The notes: generated by a model not told the origin, from the letters alone. A stretch of 64,000 nucleotides of DNA from JBFLVU01 sp964589625 (GCA_964589625.1 CAZPSH010000013.1:1-64000), one strand, 5' to 3'. Shown: positions 26,501 to 34,602, numbered from the stretch's first letter. Numbers and translations are program-made.

Positions 26501-27176
26501 AGAACACGTCAGGGTTCTGGGCCGTGCCCCGCAGGACGGGGCGGTCGGGCGAGAGGGCCCGGGCGCGGTGGGCCCGGACCAGTTCGTCGCTGACGAGGGC
26601 CCTCATGTCGTCGTCGGAGAGCTGCTCGATCTTCTGCACCTCGTGGGAGGTCCGGAATCCGTCGAAGAAGTGAAGGATCGGGATGCGCCCCTCGAGCGTG
26701 GCGGCCTGGGCGACCAGCGCGAGGTCCATAACCTCTTGGACGGAGGCGGAGGAGAGCAGGCCCCAGCCCGTGGCGCGGACCGCCATGACGTCGCTGTGGT
26801 CCCCGAAAATGGACAGGGCGTGCGTGGCCACCGTGCGCGCGGACACGTGAAAGACCGTGGAGGTGAGCTCCCCCGCGATCTTGAACATGTTCGGGATCAT
26901 GAGGAGCAGGCCCTGGGAGGCGGTGAAGGTCGTGGTGAGGGCCCCCGTCTGGAGGGCTCCGTGGACGGACCCGGAGGCTCCGCCCTCGCTCTGGAGTTCG
27001 ACGACGGTGGGGATCGTTCCCCAGATGTTCTTATGGCCTTCGGAGGACCACTGGTCGGCCCATTCCCCCATATTGGAGGAGGGGGTGATGGGATAGATGG
27101 CGCATACTTCGTTGGTCTTGTGCGCGACGTAGGCGGCGGCTTCGTTACCGTCGATCGTCACATTGCGTCTGGCCAT
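23589..27176 (-). CDS. nifJ: Pyruvate:ferredoxin (flavodoxin) oxidoreductase
   Basis: This homodimeric enzyme oxidises pyruvate to acetyl-CoA and CO2 while reducing ferredoxin. All domains are fused in one chain of 1195 residues, in the usual order: an N-terminal pyrimidine-binding domain (AIYPITPSSNMGEWAD), the gamma-type central domain (GLGSDGTVGANKNSIK), a 2x4Fe-4S ferredoxin domain (CIQCGKCALVCP, CTGCGLCVAACP) and a C-terminal TPP domain (CAGCGETPY, GGDGWAYDIGYGG, SNTGGQCSKATP). The ATG at 27176 has GGAG upstream. A strong -10 lies at 27313-27318. It points to anaerobic or microaerobic carbon metabolism. Confidence 0.97.
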   Translation of the reverse strand: MARRNVTIDGNEAAAYVAHKTNEVCAIYPITPSSNMGEWADQWSSEGHKNIWGTIPTVVELQSEGGASGSVHGALQTGALTTTFTASQGLLLMIPNMFKIAGELTSTVFHVSARTVATHALSIFGDHSDVMAVRATGWGLLSSASVQEVMDLALVAQAATLEGRIPILHFFDGFRTSHEVQKIEQLSDDDMRALVSDELVRAHRARALSPDRPVLRGTAQNPDVFFQAREACNRYYQAFPSVVQTAMDKFAAVTGRSYHLFDYEGAPDAERVIVLMGSAAETVQETVDFLRRQGEKVGVLKVRLYRPFDGAAFIKALPWSVKTLAVLDRTKEPGATGEPLYQDIMTVLAEAQAAGTLPFRFPRVICGRYGLSSKEFTPAMVKAVFDEAAKEKAKNHFTVGIEDDVTGLSLTYDPSFIIESADVIRCLFYGLGSDGTVGANKNSIKIIGEETANYAQGYFVYDSKKSGSITVSHLRFGPRPIRSIYLVNSANFLACHAFVFLEKYDMLKDLVPGGVFLLNSPYGADEVWDKLPRSVQEQIIAKKARFYVIDGYKVAKETGMGGRVNTIMQTCFFAISGVLPKDEAIAAIKKSIEKTYGKKGEDVVRKNFEAVDQTLANLFEVAIPAQATSDFDRPPVVSDAAPEYVKTTLAKILANRGDEVRVSEMPCDGTFPTATAQWEKRNIALEIPVWDEKICIQCGKCALVCPHASIRIKAYDPALLKDAPATFKSMDYKGQEFKGMKYTVQVAPEDCTGCGLCVAACPAKDKSNARHKALDMADQIPLRLPERDNFEFFLSLPEVDRAAVKIDTVKGSQFLQPLFEFSGACAGCGETPYVKLLTQLFGDRAIIANATGCSSIYGANLPTTPYAVNRDGRGPAWSNSLFEDNAEFGYGFRLTLDKHNEYAREILERMRPDLGDGLVDGLLTGPQDDEAGIAAQRRRVAELKEKLASSSHPEARNLLSVADALVKKSVWVVGGDGWAYDIGYGGLDHVLASGRNVNVLVLDTEVYSNTGGQCSKATPMAAVAKFAAAGKPMPKKDLGLIAMSYGNIYVARVAMGASDAQTVKAFLEAEAYDGPSLIIAYSHCIAHGFDLMEGMAHQKEAVECGAWPLFRYNPDLAAGGKNPLKLDSKAPKISFADYALKETRFRMLTKSHPESAKRLLEIGDAEIKQRWRVYEQMASMAFGAGTAPEAEQKDS

Positions 27177-27312
27177 GCCTGGACTCCATATGCTTTGGGG
27201 GCGCCCCTGAGTGTCCCTTTTCCGCGCGCTGCCGACCCTAACCCGGTGCCGGGTGCCCTCCGCGTCCGATTCTCCGTTGGGGAGCGCAGCGACGGGAACC
27301 ACGAAGGGGCAC

Positions 27313-27341
27313 ATTATAGGCGCGTCCCGCCCTTCCTCCAA
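27313..27341 (-). promoter_or_regulatory. Promoter candidate for PFOR-DHOD-like unit
   Basis: On the minus strand, a perfect TATAAT (27318-27313) lies 17 bases after TTGGAG (27341-27336). In such GC-rich DNA a perfect -10 at correct spacing is notable. It lies about 137 bases upstream of the PFOR ATG. Confidence 0.5.
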
Positions 27342-27498
27342 GGCAGGATGGCCCCAAGGGCCCGTTGCGGGCCAGAAATGGGGGAATTCCCCCAAGAAAG
27401 CCGGGCGAAGCGGAGGGCGGGCGCCACGGCGGAAATGGGATCGGAGACGTCCGTATCGTTGCGGGGAGCGAGGAGGGGGTGCATCGAGGCGCAATCGC

Positions 27499-27527
27499 TT
27501 GACAGCTTTGGGCTTGGCTCGTATGTT
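27499..27527 (+). promoter_or_regulatory. Promoter candidate for CheW-like/receiver operon
   Basis: A perfect -35 TTGACA at 27499-27504 is followed after 17 bases by TATGTT at 27522-27527. AAGGAGG at 27533-27539 and the GTG start at 27546 follow directly, so the message would have a very short leader. Confidence 0.65.
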
Positions 27528-27545
27528 ACGGCAAGGAGGCGACGG

Positions 27546-27914
27546 GTGTCGGACTCATGGATTCTCGTGAGGGTGGCCGACCGTGGCACCCTGGCCCTTC
27601 CCTTTCCGGAGGTCGTGCGAATCCTTCATCGGGGCGACTCCGATTGGGGTCCCCACCGGCCCTCGGCCTTGCACCTCGCTCGCATATTGGGGTGGGGCTC
27701 CGGGGAGCCCCGGCCGGGCGTGTTGCTCCTTCTCGCCGACGGGAAGGCGTGGCTCGCGGATGACGTGGTCCGTCCGGCCTCCTCCGGATGGGACTACTTG
27801 CCCATACCGGCGGCGTGCCTCCGGACGAAGCCGCCCTGGGCCCGGGCGATCCTGCGTTCCGGGCAGGGCCACGCCTTCGTCGTGGATGCCCGGGCCCTGG
27901 AGGCTCTGGCATGA
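27546..27914 (+). CDS. CheW-like domain protein (short, first of pair)
   Basis: This is a 122-residue protein resembling a CheW-like SH3-type coupling domain: VADRGTLALPFPEVVRIL at the start, a GVLLLLADGKAWLADDVV middle, and the Pro-rich PIPAACLRTKPPWARAIL end. The start is GTG at 27546, with AAGGAGG six bases upstream; a long frame extending upstream over PFOR is a shadow. It is divergent, with no long CheW-defining motif, so the call rests on overall pattern. It overlaps the next gene (ATGA). No CheA or chemoreceptor is in the window. Confidence 0.6.
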   Translation: MSDSWILVRVADRGTLALPFPEVVRILHRGDSDWGPHRPSALHLARILGWGSGEPRPGVLLLLADGKAWLADDVVRPASSGWDYLPIPAACLRTKPPWARAILRSGQGHAFVVDARALEALA

Positions 27915-28306
27915 GCGGCGCGCTCCTCCTCTCGGTGGGGAATCTCCGCCTGGCCGTCCCGATGGCGGCGGTGGAGGCCGTCGTCCCGTGGGAGGCGCCG
28001 CTCGAGCTTCCCCACCGACAGCCCTGGCTGGCGGGTCTGTACCCCCGGTTGGGGGAGGCGGTGCCCGTCTTGAATCCGGAGAAGGTCCTCGGCGCCGCCG
28101 AGGAGGCTCCCGAGGTACTTCTCCTGTTGAGGCTCGACGGCCGCCCGCTGGCCATCCCAGGGAGAGAACCGAGGCGTTCCGAGGGCCTCCGGCCGGCAAA
28201 GGAGCCTGCTGACGGGCCCGGCATCGGGGACCGTGCGACCGCGCCCGGAGCCGAAGCCGGCGAAATGGACGTCGAAGCGCTTTACAGTGCCTGCGGCCTC
28301 CGGTAG
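27911..28306 (+). CDS. CheW-like domain protein (second of pair)
   Basis: This 131-residue protein starts LLSVGNLRLAVPMAAVEAVVPWE, a typical CheW beta-strand opening, followed by PWLAGLYPRLGEAVPVLNPEKVL, as in the CheW fold (GxxxxRGxxxPVxDL-like). The C-terminus is acidic/Ala-rich and not conserved. The ATG overlaps the previous stop. The gene ends 30 bases before the receiver-repeat gene, which would be its functional neighbour. It probably couples a signalling complex; the partner is unknown. Confidence 0.72.
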   Translation: MSGALLLSVGNLRLAVPMAAVEAVVPWEAPLELPHRQPWLAGLYPRLGEAVPVLNPEKVLGAAEEAPEVLLLLRLDGRPLAIPGREPRRSEGLRPAKEPADGPGIGDRATAPGAEAGEMDVEALYSACGLR

Positions 28307-28336
28307 AATTCCGAGGATCGGATAAAGGGGAACGGG

Positions 28337-30385
28337 ATGCCAAAGAAAATCCTGCTCGCGGATGACAGTGTCACGATCCAGAAGGTGGTGGAACTCACTT
28401 TCGTGGACGGCGATTACCAGGTGACGAGCGTCTCCAACGGGAAACTGGCCGTCCAGAAACTCCAGCAGGACCGCCCCGACATCCTCCTCTGCGACGTCAT
28501 CATGCCCGAAATGAACGGGTACGACGTGGCGGCCTTCGTCAAGGGAAATCCGGCCTACTCGGGGATCCCCGTCATTCTCCTCACGGGCACCTTCGAGCCC
28601 TTCGACGAGGACAAGGCGAAGGCCTCCGGCGCCGACACGACCATCACAAAGCCCTTCGACTCCAAGATGCTCGTGGAGAAGGTGGAGGAGTTGATCCAGC
28701 GCAGGATGGTTTTCGAGTCCACCGGTCCCGGGGAGTCCGCCCAGGTCTTCCACAGCCGGCAGGAGTTCACTCTCGAGGCGCCGCCCGTGTCCGGCACGGG
28801 ACCCATGCCCCAGCTGGCACCCGCCGAGCCCTCGCCTTTTGTGGCCGGGGAGCCCGAGTATCTCCTCCCGGGCGAGCCCGCGCCATCGGCGATCGAGGAT
28901 ACGGCCACCTCTTCGGACGCCTCGGGCCCCGCACCGGTCGCCGCCGGATTCTTCGAGCCCCTGGACACCGAGTCCCTGCCCGAGCCCGCCCAGTCGGAGA
29001 CGCCGGAACCTCTTTCGCCGAAGGGTCTCCGTCCCGGTCCCTTCGATGGCGTGGATCTGGGGCCCATCACCGAGGCCGACGCCCTCTCTGAATCGGCCTT
29101 CGAGGATGTCCTTCCCCCGCCCGCTCCCCTGAAGGCTGAGGAGGTGGTTCTTCCGGCCGCCGATCTCGGCGCGCCCGAGGTGGACGCCCTGCCCGACGAC
29201 GTCACCGTTCAGGAGCCCGTGCCCCGGCTGCCCGAGCCGGAGACGGGGGCGGAGGACTGGGGCATGCCGGAGCGGACGCCGCCGGCCCTGGAGGAGCCCT
29301 TCGTGGGCGAACTGGAAACATCGCGGCTTCCCGCCGTGCCCGAGGGGCCCGCCTCGGAGGGATCCGCCGTCGAGGTGGTTCACTCCCTGACCGACCAGCA
29401 GGAGATGGTGTCCGAGGCGCACAAGCTCCTCGACCACCGTCCGGATTTTCTGGAAGAGGCCCAGCGCTTGTCCCTCGAAACCCCCGACGCCGTGGAGGCC
29501 TCGGCGACCGTCGCCATGGCCATCCCGCCCGAGCCGGTGACCGATGCCTATCCGTCGCCGGAGGAGGCCTTCGAGCCCGCGGGCGGCCCCGTCGCTGGGG
29601 AAGCGTCCGGATCTCCGGTCGAACCGTCCGCCGATCTCCTGGAGGAGGCCGAAGGGACCGAACTGCTGGCGGCGGCGGGCACCTACCCGGTGATCCGGGA
29701 GACGGAGGAGGCCGTGGCGGCCTCCCCGGCCCTCGCCGACCAGGTTCGCACCGCGGCGGGCGAGGTGGTGCCGGGTTTGGTTCGAGACGCCCTGGAGGGG
29801 GAGGCGCCCTCCATCGTCCGTGCCCTCGTCGCCGCGATGGCCGCGGAGGCCGTCGGCGAGGCCATTTCCCGGCTGGCCCCGAGCGCCGTGCGGGAGGCGG
29901 GCCGCGCCCTGGTGGCCGAGGTCCTTCCTGGCGAAGTGGCCCGAGCCGTGGGGCTGGCCGCCCGGGACGAAGTCCTGCGCGAAGTGGAAGCGAGCGTTCC
30001 CGAAGCCGCTGGCCGGCTTGTGGCGGAGGCCGTGCCCGAGGCGGCGCGGACGGCGGCGGCGGATCTGGCCCCATCCATTCTGCGGGATGCCGCCGGACCG
30101 CTCGTGGCCGGATCCGTGGCACAGGCCGTGGGTGCGATGGCTCCCGGCGCGGTGAAGGAGGCGGTGGAGGCCGCCGTGCCCGAGGCGATCCGCACGGCCC
30201 TGGCCGAAAGCCTTCCCGGCCTTGTGCGCGAGGCCGTGGCCCAGATGGTTCCGGAAATCGCCGCGCGGGAGATCCGGGCTCAGGCGGAGGCGGTCCTGCG
30301 CGAGGTCGCCTGGGAAGTGATCCCTGAGATGGCCGAGTCCCTGATCCGGCGGCGGATCCAGGAACTGGAGGCGGAAGCGGGATAG
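28337..30385 (+). CDS. Response regulator with long acidic/Pro linker and 12-residue repeat tail
   Basis: Residues 1-122 are a receiver domain with Asp9/Asp10, phospho-acceptor Asp53 (LLCDVIMPEMNG), Thr83 and Lys105 (KPFD). Residues ~125-475 are Glu/Pro/Ala-rich and probably disordered. Residues 479-674 form a proline-punctuated helical repeat with units of 12 or 24 residues (PGLVRDA, PSAVREA, PSILRDA, PGAVKEA, PGLVREA and others). The end, AWEVIPEMAESLIRRRI, resembles tails of receiver proteins in some Acidobacteria and deltaproteobacteria. There is no DNA-binding domain. The two CheW-like genes upstream suggest a chemosensory-like or polarity function, comparable in layout to RomR-type regulators, but that is inference. 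Confidence 0.8.
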   Translation: MPKKILLADDSVTIQKVVELTFVDGDYQVTSVSNGKLAVQKLQQDRPDILLCDVIMPEMNGYDVAAFVKGNPAYSGIPVILLTGTFEPFDEDKAKASGADTTITKPFDSKMLVEKVEELIQRRMVFESTGPGESAQVFHSRQEFTLEAPPVSGTGPMPQLAPAEPSPFVAGEPEYLLPGEPAPSAIEDTATSSDASGPAPVAAGFFEPLDTESLPEPAQSETPEPLSPKGLRPGPFDGVDLGPITEADALSESAFEDVLPPPAPLKAEEVVLPAADLGAPEVDALPDDVTVQEPVPRLPEPETGAEDWGMPERTPPALEEPFVGELETSRLPAVPEGPASEGSAVEVVHSLTDQQEMVSEAHKLLDHRPDFLEEAQRLSLETPDAVEASATVAMAIPPEPVTDAYPSPEEAFEPAGGPVAGEASGSPVEPSADLLEEAEGTELLAAAGTYPVIRETEEAVAASPALADQVRTAAGEVVPGLVRDALEGEAPSIVRALVAAMAAEAVGEAISRLAPSAVREAGRALVAEVLPGEVARAVGLAARDEVLREVEASVPEAAGRLVAEAVPEAARTAAADLAPSILRDAAGPLVAGSVAQAVGAMAPGAVKEAVEAAVPEAIRTALAESLPGLVREAVAQMVPEIAAREIRAQAEAVLREVAWEVIPEMAESLIRRRIQELEAEAG

Positions 30386-30495
30386 GCGCCCGTTCCTCCC
30401 GGACCCCAGCGTAAGGTCCCGGCCCCCGGGCCGGAAGGAAGAAGCCGTGTGCGGCGCTCCCGGGCGTCCCGGCCAGACCGAATCGGAGAGACGGC

Positions 30496-30518
30496 GAGGG
30501 CCCTCCGGGGCCTTCTTT
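30496..30518 (+). terminator. Terminator-like hairpin upstream of valS
   Basis: The stem GAGGGCCC (30496-30503) pairs with GGGCCTTC (30508-30515) around a TCCG tetraloop with one G-U pair, followed by TTTCT. It lies 110 bases after the receiver gene and 47 bases before valS. It could end the upstream transcript or act as an attenuator in the 179-base valS leader; no T-box sequence was found. A further GC hairpin sits near 30417-30433. Confidence 0.45.
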
Positions 30519-30564
30519 CTGTGAAATCCACACCGGCGACGGCCCTGAAAGCATCGAGGAAGCG

Positions 30565-33228
30565 ATGGAAATCCCGAAGCAGTTCGACCCCAAGGAATGC
30601 GAGGAACGGATCTACGCCCGGTGGGAGCAGGAGGGGCGCTTCCAAGCGGACCCGGATTCCGGCAAGCCGCCGTTCGTCATCGTCATCCCTCCGCCCAACG
30701 TGACCGGCGCCCTGCATACGGGTCACGCCATGTTCGTCACCCTCCAGGACATTCTGGTCCGGTGGAAGCGCATGCAGGGCTTCGATGCGCTCTGGCTCCC
30801 AGGAACCGACCACGCAGGCATCGCCACCCAGATGGTCGTGAGCAAGGAGATCGAAAAGAGGGGCATGAACCGCCTGGACCTCGGGCGGGAGGCCTTCGTG
30901 GAGAAGATCTGGGAGTGGCGCCGGGAAAAGGGCGACACCATACTCCTCCAGCTTCGGCGATTGGGGGCTTCCTGCGATTGGAGCCGGACCCGGTTCACCT
31001 TGGACGCGGACCTCTCCCGGGCCGTCCGGAAGGCCTTCGTGGACCTCTACGCGGAGGGGCTCATCTACCGCGGGGAGTACATGGTGAACTGGTGCCCGAA
31101 GTGCGGCACGGCCCTCTCGGATCTCGAGGTGGAGCACGCCGACACCCGGGGCAAGCTGTGGCACATTCGCTACCCTGCCTCCGACGGCGGGGAGGGTGTC
31201 GTGGTGGCGACCACCCGGCCCGAGACCATGCTGGGAGATACCGGTGTGGCGGTACATCCGGACGACCCCCGCTACGAAAAGCTCGTGGGGCGAACGGTGG
31301 TTCTGCCCCTCGTGGGGCGTCACATCCCGGTGGTTGCCGACGCCATGGTGGATCGGGCCTTCGGAACGGGCGCCGTGAAGATCACGCCCTCCCACGATCC
31401 CAACGATTTCGAGGCGGGACGGCGGCACGGGCTCGAGCGCGTCACGGTGATCGGGCTCGACGGGAAGATGACGCGGGAAGCGGGTGACGAATTTGCCGGC
31501 CTGGATCGCTACGCGGCCCGAAAAGCCGTCCTGGCGCGGCTAGAGGCGGAAGGCCTCCTGGTCAAAGTGGACGTTCACGCCCACGCCGTCGGCCACTGCC
31601 AGCGCTGCGACACGGTCGTGGAACCCGCCGTTTCCACCCAGTGGTTCCTGAAAATCGAGCCGCTGGCCGGTCCGGCGCGGAGGGCTGTTGAGGACGGAGA
31701 GATCCGGATGATTCCGGACCACTGGAGGAAGGTCTACCTGAAGTGGATGAGCGAGATCCACGACTGGTGCATCTCCCGTCAGCTCTGGTGGGGCCACCGG
31801 ATTCCGGCCTTCTCGTGCGGCTCCTGCGGCAAGTCCGCCGGCGTGGACGATCCGGACCGCCGTCTCGTCTCCATGGAGGATCTGAAGGCCTGCCCATACT
31901 GCGGGGGCGCGGTGCGGCAGGATCCGGACGTTCTCGACACCTGGTTCTCCAGCCAGCTGTGGCCCTTTTCCACCCTGGGTTGGCCCGACCGGTCCCGCGA
32001 TCTGGAAAGGTACTACCCGACGACGGTCATGGAGACGGGCTACGACATCCTGTTCTTTTGGGTGGCCCGGATGATCATGGCCGGCCTCAAGTTCACGGGG
32101 CGCCCCCCCTTCCGCGACGTCTTCCTGCACGGGCTGGTGCGGGACGCCCGCGGCCGGAAAATGAGCAAGACCCTGGGAAACGTCATCGACCCCCTGGAAC
32201 TCATCGACGCCTATGGTGCGGACGCGGTCCGCTTCACCCTCGCGATCCTTTGCGTTCCCGGCACCGACGTGGCGCTGGATCCGAAGCGCATGGAGGGCTA
32301 CAGGGCCTTCGCCAACAAGCTCTGGAACGCCGGCCGGTACGTCCTGATCCAGACCGGGGACACCGTACCGGCCGAGCCCGCGGAGGAGAACCTGTCCCTT
32401 TGGGACCGGTGGATCCTGGAGGAGCTGGACCGGACCGCCGCCCAGGTGGATGCTTCCCTCGCCGAGTTCCGCTTCTACGAGGCCGCCGACGCCCTGTACC
32501 ACTTCGTTTGGCACCGCTACTGCGACTGGTACGTCGAAGTGTCCAAAGTGGGCCTCTCTCCCTCTGTCCCTCCGGCCAGGCGCGAGGCCACCCGGTACGT
32601 CCTGTTCCGGGTCCTGGACGGGGTCCTCCGGCTCCTCCATCCCTTCATGCCCTTCCTCACGGAGGCCCTCTGGGAAAAAATGCCCGGACGCACCTCCCCC
32701 CTGGTCTCGGCGGAGTATCTGCGGCCGAGCGGAAAAACCGCCTCGAATGGAGAGGCCGTCCAGGCCCTGATGGACCTCGTCACGCAGATTCGCACCCTCC
32801 GCACCGAGCAGGGGCTTCCCCCGGGCCAATCCCTTGCCTTGCATGTTGTTCCGTTGGACCCCTCGGCGGCGCGGTGGCTCGAAGGATCGGCCCGCGCCGA
32901 GGTGGCGGCCCTCGCCCGGCTGGGAGAGGTTGGAGTGAGCGAGGTCTCTCCCGAAGGGGACGGCTGGCTCCCGGGGGTGGCTCTGAGGTACCGGTTCTAC
33001 CTGGAGCGTCCCGCGGCTCAAAAGGACACGGCGGGGGAGGCGGAGAGGCTGAGGGCCGAACTCAGGAAGGCCACCGCGGAGCGCGACAAGTTCGCGGCGA
33101 AGCTGGGAAACCCCTCCTTCGTGGAGAAAGCGCCCCCGGAGGTGGTGGCGAAGAACCGGGCCATCCTGGAGGAGTACGAGCGGAAGGTCCGGGAAACGGA
33201 GGCCCTCCTGGCGAGGTTGGAGGATTGA
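30565..33228 (+). CDS. valS: Valyl-tRNA synthetase
   Basis: This class I aminoacyl-tRNA synthetase charges tRNA-Val and edits Thr. It has the HIGH-type motif HTGH at residues 51-54, the editing CP1 domain (TTRPETMLGDTGVAVHP), KMSKT at 532-536, the anticodon-binding domain (about 600-780), and a C-terminal coiled coil (about 820-887) that helps tRNA binding. At 887 residues it is standard length. The ATG at 30565 has GAGGAAG upstream and matches the family N-terminus (PKQFDPKECEERIYARWE). Confidence 0.98.
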   Translation: MEIPKQFDPKECEERIYARWEQEGRFQADPDSGKPPFVIVIPPPNVTGALHTGHAMFVTLQDILVRWKRMQGFDALWLPGTDHAGIATQMVVSKEIEKRGMNRLDLGREAFVEKIWEWRREKGDTILLQLRRLGASCDWSRTRFTLDADLSRAVRKAFVDLYAEGLIYRGEYMVNWCPKCGTALSDLEVEHADTRGKLWHIRYPASDGGEGVVVATTRPETMLGDTGVAVHPDDPRYEKLVGRTVVLPLVGRHIPVVADAMVDRAFGTGAVKITPSHDPNDFEAGRRHGLERVTVIGLDGKMTREAGDEFAGLDRYAARKAVLARLEAEGLLVKVDVHAHAVGHCQRCDTVVEPAVSTQWFLKIEPLAGPARRAVEDGEIRMIPDHWRKVYLKWMSEIHDWCISRQLWWGHRIPAFSCGSCGKSAGVDDPDRRLVSMEDLKACPYCGGAVRQDPDVLDTWFSSQLWPFSTLGWPDRSRDLERYYPTTVMETGYDILFFWVARMIMAGLKFTGRPPFRDVFLHGLVRDARGRKMSKTLGNVIDPLELIDAYGADAVRFTLAILCVPGTDVALDPKRMEGYRAFANKLWNAGRYVLIQTGDTVPAEPAEENLSLWDRWILEELDRTAAQVDASLAEFRFYEAADALYHFVWHRYCDWYVEVSKVGLSPSVPPARREATRYVLFRVLDGVLRLLHPFMPFLTEALWEKMPGRTSPLVSAEYLRPSGKTASNGEAVQALMDLVTQIRTLRTEQGLPPGQSLALHVVPLDPSAARWLEGSARAEVAALARLGEVGVSEVSPEGDGWLPGVALRYRFYLERPAAQKDTAGEAERLRAELRKATAERDKFAAKLGNPSFVEKAPPEVVAKNRAILEEYERKVRETEALLARLED

Positions 33229-33254
33229 CACAAGCGAAACCCCGAGGCTACCCT
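33225..33254 (+). promoter_or_regulatory. Possible promoter after valS
   Basis: A perfect -35 TTGACA (33225-33230) overlaps the valS stop, with TACCCT at 33249-33254 after 18 bases. A strong AGGGGGAGGAGG site follows at 33261-33272. This would start transcription of the small membrane protein and the deaminase independently of valS. Confidence 0.4.
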
Positions 33255-33277
33255 CGGAACAGGGGGAGGAGGTGGTC

Positions 33278-33637
33278 ATGACACACTCGGAGCGAGGCGA
33301 GGGCAAGGTCGGACTCTTCATCATGATCCTCCTGCTCGCGGCGGCGATCTACGTGCTCGTCAAGGTCGTTCCGCCCCGGGTCAATGCCTACGAGTTCAAG
33401 GACTACATCGAGACCTACGCCCGCACCGAATCCTGGACGCGGAACCAGGAGGAGATCCAAAAGGACCTCCTGGCCAAGGCGGCGGAGCTCAACCTGCCCG
33501 TGGAAAAAAAGCAGATCGTGGTCCAGAAGGAAGGGGCCTACGTGACGATTCGGGCGACCTTCGACGTTCCGGTGGATCTCAAGGTCCACAAGATGGTCCT
33601 CCACTACGACTTCAAACAGAGCGCCGAGCACTATTGA
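33278..33637 (+). CDS. Small single-pass membrane protein of unknown function
   Basis: This 119-residue protein has one membrane helix at about residues 13-31 (VGLFIMILLLAAAIYVLVKVV). An alpha/beta extracytoplasmic part follows, with VPPRVNAYEFKDYIETYART and a C-terminal strand VPVDLKVHKMVLHYDF. It resembles DUF4845-type small membrane proteins in layout, but family membership is not certain. The ATG at 33278 lies five bases after an AGGGGGAGGAGG site; an upstream GTG at 33272 is embedded in the site. Its stop overlaps the TTG start of the next gene. Confidence 0.75.
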   Translation: MTHSERGEGKVGLFIMILLLAAAIYVLVKVVPPRVNAYEFKDYIETYARTESWTRNQEEIQKDLLAKAAELNLPVEKKQIVVQKEGAYVTIRATFDVPVDLKVHKMVLHYDFKQSAEHY

Positions 33638-34602
33638 TACGGCCGCTCGCGAGGCTCCCCAAGGTCGAGCTCCACCTGCATCTGGAGGGGTGCCTCACTC
33701 CCTCGGAGGCGGCGCACCTGGCGCGGCGGGCCCGGTCCGGAAAGGTATCGGAAGACGTTGCGTCCCTCTACCGGCACGCCTCCTTCGCCGAGTTCCTCCG
33801 GCACTTCGGGGCCCTCCTGGACCTCTTTCGCGGGCCCGAGGACCTCGTGTGGCTCTTTCGGCGGACGGCGGCGAGGCTGAGGCGCCAGAGGGTGCTGCAT
33901 GCGGAAATCCGGGTGTCCCCCTCGGTGTGGGAGAGGCACGGGCTGGAGCCTCGCGCCTGTCTGAAGGGTCTCCTGGACGAATCTCGCCGCGCGCCCCTCT
34001 CGATCCTCTTCGTGGTGGACGCGGTCCGACAGTGGGACCGTTCCCTGTTGGCTCGGGACCTGGATCTCGCCACCGAGCACCGCCGAGACGGGGTCTGCGC
34101 CTTCGGCCTGGGGGGGGACGAAAAGGCCGCACCCGCCGTTCTCTTCAAGGACCTCGCCGAGGCCTGCCGGGCGGCCCGCCTGCCCGTGCTGCCCCACGCC
34201 GGGGAGGTGGGCGGTGCCGGAGAGGTCGTGGCGGCCCTGGGCGTTTTCGACCCCCCGAGGGTGGGGCACGGGATCGGGGCCGCCGAGGACCCGGAGGCGC
34301 TGAAGACCGTCGCCCGGTCAGGCGTTCACCTGGAGGTATGCCCCACCAGCAACCGGTGCACGGGGGCCGTTCCACGGGGCGCGCGGCATCCGCTTCGGGA
34401 GCTTTGGCAGGCGGGCGTGAGCCTGTCCCTGAACACGGATGACCCGGCCCTCTTCTCCACGACCCTCAACCGCGAACTGGCCTGGGCGCAGGCCCGCGCC
34501 GGATGGACCGTCCAGGACGCGGTCCGGTCCCAGAGGCTGGCCGCCCGGGCTTCGCTTCTTCCTTCGGGCCACCGGAGGGACCTGGAGTCTCGGCTCTGGT
34601 GA
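33634..34602 (+). CDS. Adenosine deaminase family metal-dependent deaminase
   Basis: This TIM-barrel amidohydrolase has the adenosine-deaminase pattern: metal-binding HLHLEG (His14, His16), the GLGGDE substrate segment, LPHAGE, VGHGIG, CPTSN and NTDDPALF. All catalytic residues are present. At 322 residues it is typical. It could deaminate adenosine, adenine or 6-amino-6-deoxyfutalosine (menaquinone pathway); sequence alone does not decide. The start is TTG at 33634, overlapping the upstream stop (TTGA), because the family N-terminus (LPKVELHLHLEG) begins within ten codons and no ATG exists. Confidence 0.88.
   Translation: MIRPLARLPKVELHLHLEGCLTPSEAAHLARRARSGKVSEDVASLYRHASFAEFLRHFGALLDLFRGPEDLVWLFRRTAARLRRQRVLHAEIRVSPSVWERHGLEPRACLKGLLDESRRAPLSILFVVDAVRQWDRSLLARDLDLATEHRRDGVCAFGLGGDEKAAPAVLFKDLAEACRAARLPVLPHAGEVGGAGEVVAALGVFDPPRVGHGIGAAEDPEALKTVARSGVHLEVCPTSNRCTGAVPRGARHPLRELWQAGVSLSLNTDDPALFSTTLNRELAWAQARAGWTVQDAVRSQRLAARASLLPSGHRRDLESRLW

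Larger units (their letters stand above)
27177..27545. other. Divergent control region between PFOR and CheW-like genes
   Basis: About 370 bases separate two divergent transcription units. They hold a minus-strand promoter candidate (27313-27341) and a plus-strand promoter candidate (27499-27527), both annotated separately. The PFOR leader would be about 130 bases. No riboswitch or gene was recognised. Confidence 0.6.

Noticed and set aside
30386..30564. T-box riboswitch in the valS leader
   Set aside because: No GGNACCGCG-like T-box sequence or specifier loop could be found; only terminator-like hairpins are present.
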